Shown here in pieces: positions 1 to 7,991 of a DNA stretch of 64,000 nt; the first letter of the stretch is position 1, and each line of letters starts with the position of its first letter. This stretch comes from Deinococcus cellulosilyticus NBRC 106333 = KACC 11606 (lineage in GTDB: Bacteria; Deinococcota; Deinococci; Deinococcales; Deinococcaceae). The stretch spans positions 167,991-231,990 of the forward strand of contig NZ_BJXB01000006.1 in assembly GCF_007990775.1 (NCBI RefSeq), in the 5' to 3' direction. The notes under the pieces were generated by a model. The model ran no database searches. It worked only from the letters and a program-made list of their open reading frames with translations, and was not told the origin of the DNA. Both the position numbers and the translations under genes were made by a program.

Positions 1-256
1 CTTGCGCCTGGTCCATTTGCACAAGAAACTGGGTTTTGCAGAATTTGCCACTGCTGCAGAACCTTATCAAGAAATGACCAGGTGGGCCGAGATGGTGCGT
101 TACATTTTCCTCCACTGGACGAAAACAGAAGACCGCAGCAATGTGCACAAGATGGCCGAATTGATCAATAAAATTGCAGATCTGGAATGGAAAGTCCTGC
201 ACCAGCTTTTGCAGGCACTCAGGGTCAGGTCTCTGAAACCTGTGGAGGTGATGTAA
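1..256 (+). CDS. C-terminal part of an unidentified protein (5' end outside window)
   Basis: The reading frame is open from the first base of the window and ends at TAA (254-256), so only the last 84 or so residues are seen. The segment starts with a stretch ending in HKKLGF, which resembles the end of a GNAT acetyltransferase fold, followed by a mostly helical tail (IADLEWKVLHQLLQALR). That resemblance is weak and I do not assign a function. Its last codons overlap a perfect ribosome binding site for the next gene, so the two are translationally coupled and presumably work in the same pathway. Confidence 0.6.
   Translation, partial: LRLVHLHKKLGFAEFATAAEPYQEMTRWAEMVRYIFLHWTKTEDRSNVHKMAELINKIADLEWKVLHQLLQALRVRSLKPVEVM
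244..252 (+). promoter_or_regulatory. Perfect Shine-Dalgarno sequence that decides the next start
   Basis: GGAGGTGAT matches the full anti-Shine-Dalgarno complement. Its GGAGG core ends 8 nt before ATC at 257. No ATG, GTG or TTG in the right frame lies within reach, because the in-frame ATG (251-253) is followed at once by the upstream gene's TAA. Confidence 0.65.
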
Positions 257-1315
257 ATCAAGATTTATGGTGAAATCCCTGGGCAGGAGTACATTCGGGG
301 TCTGGGCAAAACCTATTTGCAGGGCCTGTCCACCATCATTGATTATTACGACCAGTCGCGTCACCACCAGGGGGCACTGGTGTACCACAACCTTCACACC
401 CTCAATGTCTGGTCTGTCACCAGCCATGTGCTGGCTCACTCAAGCAAGTTGCGTCCTCTGGTTGCCGTGCAACCCCATGCTGCGCCACCTGTGACTGTGG
501 CACAACAGGTGTGGTCTCTCGCAGAGTTGCATGGGAGGGCTGTGGATCTGAACCTGGTGACTGGCTCAAATCCACAGGATTTTCAGATCCTGGGGGAACA
601 CCTGGAGCATGGTGACTTGTATGTCCGCCTGGCGGAACATGGACATGCATTGCAGAGTTTGCTGGATGACAGGGTTTCCCCCCCTGTCAGGCCAGCCCTG
701 TATCCCTATGCCTTTGAGAAGTTGAAGTATACCCTTCCAGCAAGCCTGAGACCCAATTTTTATGTTGCAGGGATCTCCAGTGATGCCCAGAAGCTCGGCA
801 TCCAGCTCAGGGCAGTGAATTTCACCAACCCTGAGCCTCTTGCAGGGTGGTCCCTTTTTCTGAGCACCCTGCAAGAACGCCTGCCCACATTCCGACATGC
901 CCTGCGAGTGGGGCTGGTGGTTCGACCCACCGAAAGTGAGGCCTGGCAGGTGGCCCGAGCCCGGTTCCCCACCAGCAACAAAGGAAAAGTGGATGCTTTT
1001 TTTCGTTCCCGTTCAACCTCAGAGTGGCTGAAACGCTCGGCCATTCTGGCCTTGCAGAATGTCCAGGATGGCCCCTTCTGGATGGGTGCCTTCCTGTCCG
1101 GTCAGGCACATTGTCCTTACCTGGTGGGTACTCCTCATCAGGTCGCCGAACTGTTGAGGCAATACCAGAAACTGGGTTGCGAAGCCCTGCTGATTGATAC
1201 CCCTTTTGAACCACAGGATTTTGAGCATGTTGAGGCAATGCTGGACCTGTTGTTTACAAAAACACCTCAAGTTGCTGTTGCAAACATGAACCACCAGAAC
1301 CTGGAGGTTCCGTGA
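257..1315 (+). CDS. Luciferase-like (LLM class) flavin-dependent monooxygenase, probable ATC start
   Basis: The 352-residue product has the layout of bacterial luciferase-like FMN-dependent oxidoreductases: an N-terminal strand (IKIYGEIPG), an NLVTG segment after strand 4, and the C-terminal signature YLVGTPHQVAELLRQYQKLGCEALLID found in alkanesulfonate monooxygenase and NRPS/PKS-associated relatives. The first TTG (317) would cut off the first beta strand of the barrel. The homologous reading continues back to 257, where ATC sits 8 nt after a perfect Shine-Dalgarno. Placed between the upstream gene and a glycosyltransferase, exporter and PPTase, it is probably a tailoring oxygenase of a natural product. 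The start codon is inference; the family is fairly sure. Confidence 0.75.
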   Translation: MKIYGEIPGQEYIRGLGKTYLQGLSTIIDYYDQSRHHQGALVYHNLHTLNVWSVTSHVLAHSSKLRPLVAVQPHAAPPVTVAQQVWSLAELHGRAVDLNLVTGSNPQDFQILGEHLEHGDLYVRLAEHGHALQSLLDDRVSPPVRPALYPYAFEKLKYTLPASLRPNFYVAGISSDAQKLGIQLRAVNFTNPEPLAGWSLFLSTLQERLPTFRHALRVGLVVRPTESEAWQVARARFPTSNKGKVDAFFRSRSTSEWLKRSAILALQNVQDGPFWMGAFLSGQAHCPYLVGTPHQVAELLRQYQKLGCEALLIDTPFEPQDFEHVEAMLDLLFTKTPQVAVANMNHQNLEVP

Positions 1316-2448
1316 ACATTCTGCACCTCACCACCGAATACCCCCCTCACATCTGGGGGGGCATGGGACGAAGCGTACCCCGACTTTGTGCTGCCCAGGC
1401 CCGAGCAGGCCATCAGGTGACTGTCTTGGTTTATGAATACCTGCAAAACCGTCAACAGGTGGAAATTGAATTCCGCCAGCACTGCCGGATTGTTCGGGTT
1501 CCAAGCCTGGACCTGAGCTTGTTACAGGCTCACCTGGACTTCTCAGGTTTTGACATCATCAACTGCCACATTTTCTTCTTCGCCCCATTGCTGCAACAGC
1601 TTGGGCTTCCTTTTGTGTACACTGTGCGTTCCATTGAGGCACTGGATCTGAAAAAACGTGGGGTCACGCCCAGCGCGGATCACCTGAAAAACATGGACAT
1701 GCAAAAGCAACTTGTTGAAATGGCTGCACACCTTGTGGTGTGCAGTGAAGCTGAAAGACAGCATGTGCAGGCATATTTCCCAGATTCTGCACCCATCTCT
1801 GTGGTTCCAAACGGGTACGAGGTGGAGGCAGGCAGGAAAATGAACCAGAGGTCTTTTGCACGACCTTTAAAGAAATTGCTTTTTGTGGGGCGGTTCACCG
1901 AGAGAAAAGGCATCGACATTCTGCTTGGTGCCTACGCATTGCTGCTGAAAGAAAGGCCCGAAGTGCAACTGACCATTGTGGGAGGCAATTCGGGCATGAA
2001 TGACAGGCTCTTTCTGAGCAAATTGATTGAAGGGGTGGATGCCAGTCTGCTGGGGCGGGTTCAGTACACCGGCTGGCTGGACGATGAGCAACGACTCGAT
2101 GAGATCTATCGAGACCATGATGTGCTGGTGGTGCCCAGCACCTATGAACCTTTCGGAAACATTGTCCTGGAGGGCTTTGCAACTGGTATTCCGGTGGTGG
2201 CAAGCAACATCGGTGGCCCAGCCGAGATCATCAGCCATCAGTGGACTGGGTGGCTGTTCCAAAATGCCGATGTCCAGGACTTGAAAAACAGTTTGATGGA
2301 AGTGCTCGATTGTCCCCCCAGGCAGCTTGAAGCCATCACACGCAATGCACAGCAGGCACTGTTGCAACATTATGATTGGAAATCTGTGGCAACCCAGACG
2401 TTGCAGGTCTACAGTGTTCTGTTGAGAACCCCAGTGCTGCCTTCCTGA
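1312..2448 (+). CDS. Glycosyltransferase family 4
   Basis: The 378-residue protein has the GT-B fold marks of family GT4 (GT1 clan): an N-terminal glycine-rich acceptor loop (GGMGRSVPRL), a linker leading into LLFVGRFTERKGIDILLGAY, and the donor-binding E-x7-E motif in STYEPFGNIVLEGF near the C-terminus. It starts at GTG (1312), overlapping the upstream TGA by GTGA, with GGAGG 4 nt before. Members transfer sugars from nucleotide donors with retention. Here the context of a monooxygenase, an exporter and a PPTase suggests glycosylation of a secreted metabolite rather than cell-wall work, but the acceptor cannot be read from the sequence. Confidence 0.87.
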   Translation: MNILHLTTEYPPHIWGGMGRSVPRLCAAQARAGHQVTVLVYEYLQNRQQVEIEFRQHCRIVRVPSLDLSLLQAHLDFSGFDIINCHIFFFAPLLQQLGLPFVYTVRSIEALDLKKRGVTPSADHLKNMDMQKQLVEMAAHLVVCSEAERQHVQAYFPDSAPISVVPNGYEVEAGRKMNQRSFARPLKKLLFVGRFTERKGIDILLGAYALLLKERPEVQLTIVGGNSGMNDRLFLSKLIEGVDASLLGRVQYTGWLDDEQRLDEIYRDHDVLVVPSTYEPFGNIVLEGFATGIPVVASNIGGPAEIISHQWTGWLFQNADVQDLKNSLMEVLDCPPRQLEAITRNAQQALLQHYDWKSVATQTLQVYSVLLRTPVLPS

Positions 2449-2489
2449 AGTGTTTTACATTTCGTATTCCATCGATCCAAGGAGTCAAC

Positions 2490-4229
2490 ATGCAGTATTC
2501 CCTGAACAATACGAATTTCTCCAGTCTGATCAAGCAAATCCTGCGGCGCAACCCGGGCTTTGTGGTGGCGTTGTTGTTGTGGTCTGTTTTCTGGTCTGGT
2601 TTGATGTCGACCACTCCCCTGATCTTGCGAGAAATCATCAATGCCATTTCTTCCGGGCCAGGCATCGATCTTTCAAAAATCAGCTGGCTGTTCGTTGCCT
2701 ATGTGGCTGCCCAGGAATTGCTCAATGTGGCCTGGCGGGTGTGGGATTATGTCAAACTGAAATACACCCTCACCATCACCCGTGACCTCAACAACAGTGT
2801 TTTCTCCACCATTTTCGGTTACTCACGGCAGTATTTTCTGCAGCACTCCAGTGGCTCCCTGACCCGCAAGGTGGGTGCTCTCTCAGACAACATACAATCT
2901 CTTTTTGGCCTCAGTGAGAACATCACTCCACGTGTGGTGGGTGTGGTTGTGACTGCAACAATTCTTTCGTTCACCAACCCTTATTATGGTCTGTTTTTTG
3001 TGCTGTGGTCCGGGTTCTTCATCTGGCTGTCGATTTATGCCAGCAAAAGGTCCATGCCTTATTCTGAAGCCGTTGCTGAAGCATCTGCCCAGAAAGACAG
3101 CAACCTGGTTGATGCCCTGTCCAACGCAGTGACGGTGAAATTGTTTGGCGGAGAACAGCTGGAAGCAGGACGGTTTGGGAAGGTGATGGATGGTTTCTTG
3201 AAAGCGGAACGAGACCTGCAGATGTTCTTTCTGAAAATCCGATATCTGCAAGGCCTGTCTGTGGCTTTGATGATTGCTGCCTTGTTTGCCACCTACCACC
3301 ACAACCTGAAATCCGGTCAGGCCACTCCTGGAGATGTGGCTTTTATTCTGGCAATTTCTCTCAACATGGTGTGGGAAGTGTGGCTGATTGGCAGCCAACT
3401 CAGTGGAGCCAGCAAAGTGGTGGGGGCATGTGTCAATGCCCTGCATGCCGTCACACAGGATGCGATTGAAGAACCCAGGGGGAACAGTCTGGCTGAGGTC
3501 TCACAAGGACGCATCACCCTTTCACAGGTGCACTTCAATTACCCAGAAAGTCCAGATGTGCTGAAAAACATTCACCTTGATGTTCTTCCCTGTGAACACA
3601 TCGGCATTGTCGGAGAAAGTGGCTCAGGCAAAACCACCCTGATCCATTTGCTCTCAGGCCTCTACAACAACTACCGGGGTTCCATCAAAATTGATGGTCA
3701 GGAAATCCGTGAGATGGATCGGCAGGCATTGTTGAAGCACATTTCCATCATTCCCCAGGATGTTTCGCTGTTCAACCGCACCGTTCGTGAGAACATCCTC
3801 TATGGCAAGGTCAGCGCCACCGAGGAAGAACTGCATGCAGTTCTTGATATGGCAAATGCCAGGTTTGTGCTGGATTTGCCTCAGGGACTCGACACCGTGG
3901 TTGGCGAACGGGGCAACCTGCTTTCAGGAGGTCAAAAGCAACGCATTGCGATTGCACGTGCCATCATCAAGAAATCCAAGATCATCATTCTGGATGAAGC
4001 CACGTCTGCCCTGGATTCCCACTCTGAAAGTAAAATTGTTGACATTGTCAACCATGCCTTTGTTGACCGGACTGTGCTGGTCGTGGCCCACCGTCTGTCC
4101 ACCATTCAGAAAATGGACCGGATCATTGTGATGCAGCAAGGTCAGGTGGTGTCTGTTGGAACCCACACAGAACTCCGTCAGAGTTCAGCACTCTATGATG
4201 AACTGGTTGAGAAGCAAAAGATCCTGTGA
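2490..4229 (+). CDS. ABC exporter, fused permease and ATPase (MsbA-like)
   Basis: The 579-residue half-transporter has an N-terminal block of about six membrane helices (residues 20-310) followed by an ABC ATPase. Walker A is GESGSGKTT (about residue 375), the Q-loop lies in IIPQDVSLF, the signature is LSGGQKQR (about 477), Walker B is IIILDEATSALD (about 497), and the H-loop is VAHRLST. It should work as a homodimer exporting a lipid or hydrophobic compound. The ATG at 2490 is chosen because AAGGAG (2479-2484) lies 5 nt upstream. It sits 41 nt after the glycosyltransferase and overlaps the PPTase gene, so it is probably the efflux pump of this locus. Confidence 0.92.
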   Translation: MQYSLNNTNFSSLIKQILRRNPGFVVALLLWSVFWSGLMSTTPLILREIINAISSGPGIDLSKISWLFVAYVAAQELLNVAWRVWDYVKLKYTLTITRDLNNSVFSTIFGYSRQYFLQHSSGSLTRKVGALSDNIQSLFGLSENITPRVVGVVVTATILSFTNPYYGLFFVLWSGFFIWLSIYASKRSMPYSEAVAEASAQKDSNLVDALSNAVTVKLFGGEQLEAGRFGKVMDGFLKAERDLQMFFLKIRYLQGLSVALMIAALFATYHHNLKSGQATPGDVAFILAISLNMVWEVWLIGSQLSGASKVVGACVNALHAVTQDAIEEPRGNSLAEVSQGRITLSQVHFNYPESPDVLKNIHLDVLPCEHIGIVGESGSGKTTLIHLLSGLYNNYRGSIKIDGQEIREMDRQALLKHISIIPQDVSLFNRTVRENILYGKVSATEEELHAVLDMANARFVLDLPQGLDTVVGERGNLLSGGQKQRIAIARAIIKKSKIIILDEATSALDSHSESKIVDIVNHAFVDRTVLVVAHRLSTIQKMDRIIVMQQGQVVSVGTHTELRQSSALYDELVEKQKIL

Positions 4230-4930
4230 GATCCATCGAAACACCACCCCCCACTGTCACGCCAGCGGTCTGCACCCTTAAAGTGGTGTTGACCCTGTGC
4301 AGTGCAGATGTTGCACCTCGCACTGTGGTGCAACGTGTGATTCACCAGCATTGTTCTCCTCAGGCCTGGGACCTGGAGCATGACCGTCAGGGACGTCCCT
4401 GGCTGATGCTGCCAGAAAGGAAGCCCATCAGCATCAGCCACACCTCCAGCATGGTTGCAGTGGTTTTTTCTGATGGTTTGCATGTTGGCGTGGATGTCGA
4501 AAAAATCCGATGCCTTCCCACCCGACTGGTCAGTGGATTTCTAACCAGCAGTGGTTTTTTTGATCCACTGGACCTCAATAGGCTGCATCATCTCCATGGT
4601 ACACATGCAGAACTCGCCACCTGGACCCTTTTTGAAGCCATTGTCAAAGCGGATGGAAGAGGGATTCATCAGGCAGAGGGGAACATCACCCTGCACCCCC
4701 AGCCCACCGGGGTTTGGTTGACCCGTTATGCCAGACGTGACTGTGTGGTGCGATGGATCTACTCGGATCAACATGTTTGCTGCCTGGCTGTGGAAGTGCC
4801 CCCGTCTGACACCCAGGTGCGCATCAGGTGCTGTCTGCAGGAGATGCACACCTGGACAGGTGCTGAGAACCTTTCAGGCAGCTCAGGTTTCTCGGTTTTG
4901 TGGAGCCGGGAATTTGACCTGCTGGGCTGA
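4226..4930 (+). CDS. 4'-phosphopantetheinyl transferase (Sfp/AcpT type)
   Basis: The enzyme moves the phosphopantetheine arm of CoA onto a serine of carrier proteins of NRPS, PKS or fatty acid synthases. The 234-residue product shows ISISHTSSMVAVV (about residue 68), the magnesium-binding GVDVEKI (D90, E92), and WTLFEAIVKADGRGI (W133, E137, K141), the W-x3-E-A-x2-K motif of the Sfp family. The Lys usually preceding the Glu is Phe here, a change that may alter carrier choice. GTG (4226) overlaps the exporter TGA by 4 nt. A PPTase at the end of this operon is the best hint that carrier-protein enzymes lie upstream of the window. Confidence 0.85.
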   Translation: MRSIETPPPTVTPAVCTLKVVLTLCSADVAPRTVVQRVIHQHCSPQAWDLEHDRQGRPWLMLPERKPISISHTSSMVAVVFSDGLHVGVDVEKIRCLPTRLVSGFLTSSGFFDPLDLNRLHHLHGTHAELATWTLFEAIVKADGRGIHQAEGNITLHPQPTGVWLTRYARRDCVVRWIYSDQHVCCLAVEVPPSDTQVRIRCCLQEMHTWTGAENLSGSSGFSVLWSREFDLLG

Positions 4931-4946
4931 AACCTTGCAGTTTCAG
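4927..4946. repeat. Perfect 7-bp inverted repeat between convergent genes
   Basis: CTGAAAC and GTTTCAG are separated by 6 nt in the 43-nt gap between the PPTase gene and the end of fabH. There is no T-run, so this is at best a weak terminator. Confidence 0.35.
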
Positions 4947-4973
4947 GTGTGCAGTTGCAGGGGGATGGTCACA

Positions 4974-5933
4974 TCAATGACCCCATACCAGCACCCCAGA
5001 AGCCCAGGTGAGCCCTCCACCGAATCCGGCCAGTGCGATGGTGTCCCCTTTGTGAACGAGCCCTTCACGGACGCCGTACTCCAGGGCCAGAGGAATGGTG
5101 GCACTGGAGTTGTTGGCATGCTCATGCAGGCTGATCACAAATTTGTTGATGTCCAGCCCAAGGCGATCTGCTGCAGATTCGATGATGCGTGCATTTGCCT
5201 GATGGGGCACGATTCGATCCAGGTCCTCCACGCGGAGGCCTGCTTTCTCTACAGCAACCTGGATGGCTTCTGGGATGACCCGTGTGGCAAATTTGAAAAC
5301 CTCCCGGCCATTCTGGACGATGTGAACCTGCATGGGATCGCCTGATGGAAGGACCCGGGAGGTGGCTCCGGCATGCAGGTGCTTTCCACCAGACCCATCT
5401 GTGCCCCAGGCGAAGCTCTTGAAACCGTAGGGCTCCGGGACTTCTTCCAGGATGGCTGCTCCGGCTCCATCTCCAAAGAGCACTGCAGTGGTGCGGTCTT
5501 CCCAGTTGGTGATTTTAGAGAGGGTCTCTGCGCCAATCACCAGGGCTTTGCGGCTGATGCCACTCTGGATCTGACTCACCCCCACATTCAGGGCGTAGAC
5601 CCACCCTGCACAGGCTGCAGAGAGGTCAAAAGCAGCGGCTTTGAGTTTGAAGTGGTCCTGAACCAGAGCGGCAACCGAGGGAAAGTAAGCATCTGGAGTT
5701 GCAGTGGCAACAATCACCAGGTCCACGTCTTTGAGGGCCTCAGGGTCCAGTTTTGCAACCGTCTGAATGGCCAGGGTGCTGGTGTACTCATGCTCGGCAG
5801 CGACAAATCGCTGTTTGATGCCTGTGCGGCTGTAAATCCATTCGTCGCTGGTGTCCATGATTTTTGAGAGGTCATCGTTGCTCAGGCGTTTCGCGGGCAG
5901 GTGGGTGGCGAGGGCAGTGATTCCAACATTCAT
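4974..5933 (-). CDS. fabH: 3-oxoacyl-ACP synthase III (KAS III)
   Basis: FabH condenses acetyl-CoA or branched acyl-CoA with malonyl-ACP to start fatty acid synthesis. The 319-residue protein has full family length and the catalytic triad: Cys108 in LSAACAGW, His244 in IVPHQANARI, and Asn274 in HANNSSATIP, where GNTSAASIP is usual. The FGDGAGA turn is also present. No other fatty acid genes adjoin it. The start ATG is 6 nt after a TAGGAT box, which suggests a leaderless mRNA, and a perfect palindrome overlaps the promoter, so expression is likely controlled by a TetR-type repressor. A starter-unit role for the neighbouring metabolite locus is possible but unproven. Confidence 0.93.
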   Translation of the reverse strand: MNVGITALATHLPAKRLSNDDLSKIMDTSDEWIYSRTGIKQRFVAAEHEYTSTLAIQTVAKLDPEALKDVDLVIVATATPDAYFPSVAALVQDHFKLKAAAFDLSAACAGWVYALNVGVSQIQSGISRKALVIGAETLSKITNWEDRTTAVLFGDGAGAAILEEVPEPYGFKSFAWGTDGSGGKHLHAGATSRVLPSGDPMQVHIVQNGREVFKFATRVIPEAIQVAVEKAGLRVEDLDRIVPHQANARIIESAADRLGLDINKFVISLHEHANNSSATIPLALEYGVREGLVHKGDTIALAGFGGGLTWASGVLVWGH

Positions 5934-5939
5934 GATTCC

Positions 5940-5968
5940 ATCCTATAATTGACTGACCGGTCAGTCAA
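5940..5968 (-). promoter_or_regulatory. fabH promoter with 20-bp palindromic operator
   Basis: On the minus strand TTGACT (5963-5968) and TAGGAT (5940-5945) are 17 bp apart, and the ATG follows 6 nt later. TTGACTGACCGGTCAGTCAA (5949-5968) is a perfect 20-bp palindrome covering the -35 box and most of the spacer. Such TGACYGGTCA-type sites are typical of TetR-family repressors of lipid metabolism. The repressor itself is not in the window. Confidence 0.75.
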
Positions 5969-6022
5969 AGAATGATGTTACAATCCTCCATGCTGATCCT
6001 TCGTCCACCGGACCAGCAAAAG

Positions 6023-6589
6023 TCAGTACTCTCTGGGATGGAGCTCAGGGTGCAACACCCCATGAATGATTCTGCCCGTCATGCCCCAGATGCGGTGTCC
6101 TTTCCAGGGATAGGTGTAAATCAGGTGGGTGCGCCCTTTGAACTGGCGTTCCAGGGTTTCTGGAGGCAAGTGGAGAAGATCTGCAACAGGAACCAGCAGG
6201 ATCTCTGCAACTTCTGAGGACAGTGCAAAAGGATAATTCGCTGGAAGGGTCGCAATCACCGGGGTGACATGAAAACCCAAAGGGGTGAAAGTGTCGTCCC
6301 ACAGGCCATGCACCTGCACCACCTTCGGGTCCAGGCCCACCTCCTCCCAGGCTTCCCTGAGGGCGGCCTCTTTGATGGTCTCCCCTGCCTCAATCTTGCC
6401 ACCCGGAAAACTGATCTGGCCCTGGTGGCTCGGAAGGTCCAGAGACCGCACGGTCAGCAGCAGGCGTGGGTTCTCTTCATCGGTGAAACCCACAAGGACA
6501 GCTGCACTGCGGTATTCAGGCAGGTGCAGGGTCACACGCTCACGGGATTTCAGGGTGTTCAGGATTTTATTCAGCAGGGTTGAGGGCAT
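6023..6589 (-). CDS. Nudix hydrolase, CoA pyrophosphatase type
   Basis: The 188-residue product carries the Nudix box G-x5-E-x7-R-E-x2-E-E-x-G from Gly64 to Gly85. Just before it is the LLTVR...GQISFPGG stretch that marks CoA pyrophosphatases (NudL/YeaB family), which split CoA or acyl-CoA into 3'-phosphoadenosine phosphate and phosphopantetheine derivatives. I place the start at 6589, giving a 23-nt overlap with mazG. An upstream ATG at 6625 would add 12 residues; neither has a strong ribosome site. It is the last gene of a three-gene operon with mazG and fits a role in cleaning damaged or surplus nucleotides. Confidence 0.85.
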   Translation of the reverse strand: MPSTLLNKILNTLKSRERVTLHLPEYRSAAVLVGFTDEENPRLLLTVRSLDLPSHQGQISFPGGKIEAGETIKEAALREAWEEVGLDPKVVQVHGLWDDTFTPLGFHVTPVIATLPANYPFALSSEVAEILLVPVADLLHLPPETLERQFKGRTHLIYTYPWKGHRIWGMTGRIIHGVLHPELHPREY

Positions 6590-7196
6590 GGGCAATTCGC
6601 TGTTCGGTGCGGGCACGCAGGGCAATTTCGGGGTTCACGTCCAGGCTTCTGGCCCAGGCAATCACGGCTTCGAGGACCTGTACGACCCCCTCTTCAGATT
6701 CAGGAGCAGACTGCAGTGCTTGCTGCACACCATCCTTTGTCCCTTTGGCTTCTTGCAGGGCTTTCATGGTCTGCCTGGACCGCTCCAGTGCACCAAGACT
6801 GCTGGGAATGCGCTCCAGGGGGTGTTTCTCTTTGCCCCCGTTTTCGGCGGTTTTGATGGTCTGCCAGTTGCGGGTGACCTCTTCCGCATTCTCCACAGTG
6901 GTGTCACCAAAGACATGAGGATGGCGGCGAATGAGTTTGTCACAGATGCCCTGTTCCACTTCTGCGTAACTGAAGGTGCCTGACTCTTCTGCGATCACAG
7001 AGTGAAAAGCGATCTGCAAGAGCACGTCTCCGAGTTCACCTTTCAGTTCCTGCAGGTCCCCTTTGGAGATGGCATCCACGGCCTCTGCCGCCTCTTCGAG
7101 CATGTAGGGGCGCAGGGATTCGTGGGTCTGCTCCTGGTCCCAGGGACAACCGTCTTTCGCCCGGAGGCGGCGCATGATGTTCATCAGGTCCAGCAT
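6567..7196 (-). CDS. mazG: Nucleoside triphosphate pyrophosphohydrolase MazG
   Basis: MazG hydrolyses NTPs and dNTPs to monophosphate and pyrophosphate, removing aberrant nucleotides. The 209-residue protein has the metal-binding helices LEEAAEAVDAI and ELGDVLLQIAFH (residues 33-65) after the CPWDQEQTHESL stretch characteristic of the family. It is shorter than the E. coli enzyme (263 residues), so the second MazG repeat is degenerate. Two nt separate it from the small gene upstream, and it overlaps the Nudix gene downstream, giving a compact nucleotide-sanitation operon. Confidence 0.92.
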   Translation of the reverse strand: MLDLMNIMRRLRAKDGCPWDQEQTHESLRPYMLEEAAEAVDAISKGDLQELKGELGDVLLQIAFHSVIAEESGTFSYAEVEQGICDKLIRRHPHVFGDTTVENAEEVTRNWQTIKTAENGGKEKHPLERIPSSLGALERSRQTMKALQEAKGTKDGVQQALQSAPESEEGVVQVLEAVIAWARSLDVNPEIALRARTEQRIAHALNPAE

Positions 7197-7198
7197 GA

Positions 7199-7432
7199 CT
7201 ACCTTTTGAGTCCTTTAAGGGTGTCACTGAGCACCTCTTCAAGCTGAAACTGCTTCAGGACCTTGCTGGCCTCCGGGTGGGTTTCCAGGTAAGTCAGGGC
7301 AGAGGGGTCGATCGACTGCATGGCCCGCAGGTAGGCTTTCTGCACCTCGGGCGAGAAGGACAGGAAGGCAGCCACCCGGTCCTGGTCGCTTTCAAGGGCG
7401 GGGGAAACGGTTTTCTTGGCCTTGCGTTTCAT
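7199..7432 (-). CDS. Small conserved-looking protein of unknown function, first gene of the mazG operon
   Basis: The 77-residue charged protein begins MKRKAKKTV and contains a helical middle (VAAFLSFSPEVQKAYLRAMQ). I do not recognise a domain. The start ATG lies 6 nt after TATGCT (7439-7444), matching the leaderless promoter pattern seen elsewhere in the window, and the stop is 2 nt from the mazG start. That placement supports a real, translated gene in the nucleotide clean-up operon. Confidence 0.7.
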   Translation of the reverse strand: MKRKAKKTVSPALESDQDRVAAFLSFSPEVQKAYLRAMQSIDPSALTYLETHPEASKVLKQFQLEEVLSDTLKGLKR

Positions 7433-7450
7433 ATGCCCAGCATACAGGGT

Positions 7451-7900
7451 TCAGACCCCGCAGATGGTGGCGATGTACCGCCCGAAGTTGAGGGTTTCCT
7501 CCTCATCGAAGCTGCCATCTGTCTTCTTGGTGGCCCGCAGGTACTGGTACAGGGTCACCATCAGTTTCATGGTGGCGTCCAGTTTGAAGTGGGGGTCGGT
7601 CTGCCCGGAGAGTTGCAGGGCGTACTTGATGGCGAGTTCCAGGGCCGCCATGTCCACGACTTCTGCCTGGCGGTATCGGAAACCTCCTCCGGTGGCCAGC
7701 CATTCCAGGGAGCAGTTGGCTTTGCTGGCGATCTGGTTGGCTCTGGAGAGGCTGGGCTCGGCCCCATTGAGGTATTTGCGAACCAGGGCCTCACCCAGAC
7801 CCACTTTGCGGGCGAAGGCGGAAACGCTCTGGTCTCCAATCAGTTCTCTGAGGCGCTGTGCGAAGGTGCTGGGGATGGGTTCAGGGGCAGTGTTTTCCAT
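7451..7900 (-). CDS. XRE-family helix-turn-helix regulator
   Basis: The 149-residue protein has an N-terminal Cro/C1-type HTH (FAQRLRELIGDQSVSAFARKVGLGEALVRKYLNGAEPSLSRANQIA, residues 13-58) with the phage-repressor-like CSLEWLATGGG just after. The C-terminal 85 residues are helical, with no protease or ligand domain that I recognise. It is divergent from the HbpS-like/aldo-keto reductase pair. A palindrome within that pair's promoter spacer is the obvious candidate target. It is unlike DdrO, the Deinococcus damage-response XRE repressor. Confidence 0.82.
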   Translation of the reverse strand: MENTAPEPIPSTFAQRLRELIGDQSVSAFARKVGLGEALVRKYLNGAEPSLSRANQIASKANCSLEWLATGGGFRYRQAEVVDMAALELAIKYALQLSGQTDPHFKLDATMKLMVTLYQYLRATKKTDGSFDEEETLNFGRYIATICGV

Positions 7901-7929
7901 ACTTTAGTACGAAATTTAGAACCAGAGTA

Positions 7930-7957
7930 TTGACATCTGGGATCGATCCCGTAAGAT
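7930..7957 (+). promoter_or_regulatory. Promoter with 12-bp palindromic operator in the spacer
   Basis: TTGACA (7930-7935) and TAAGAT (7952-7957) are 16 bp apart. The perfect palindrome GGGATCGATCCC (7939-7950) fills the spacer, a position where a bound repressor would block RNA polymerase. It drives the gene starting at 7992. The divergent XRE protein is the likely binder. Confidence 0.68.
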
Positions 7958-7991
7958 GATTCTACAGGACCCCACAGTCCAGGAGGAACCC

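Noticed and set aside
267..494. A 75-codon frame starting at ATG 267
   Set aside because: It overlaps the monooxygenase in another frame and its sequence, rich in Cys and Trp, resembles no protein. The frame starting at 257 continues the family homology.
7451..7900. The XRE protein as DdrO, the damage-response repressor
   Set aside because: Its HTH and C-terminal half differ from DdrO as I know it, and no radiation/desiccation response motif was seen in the window.
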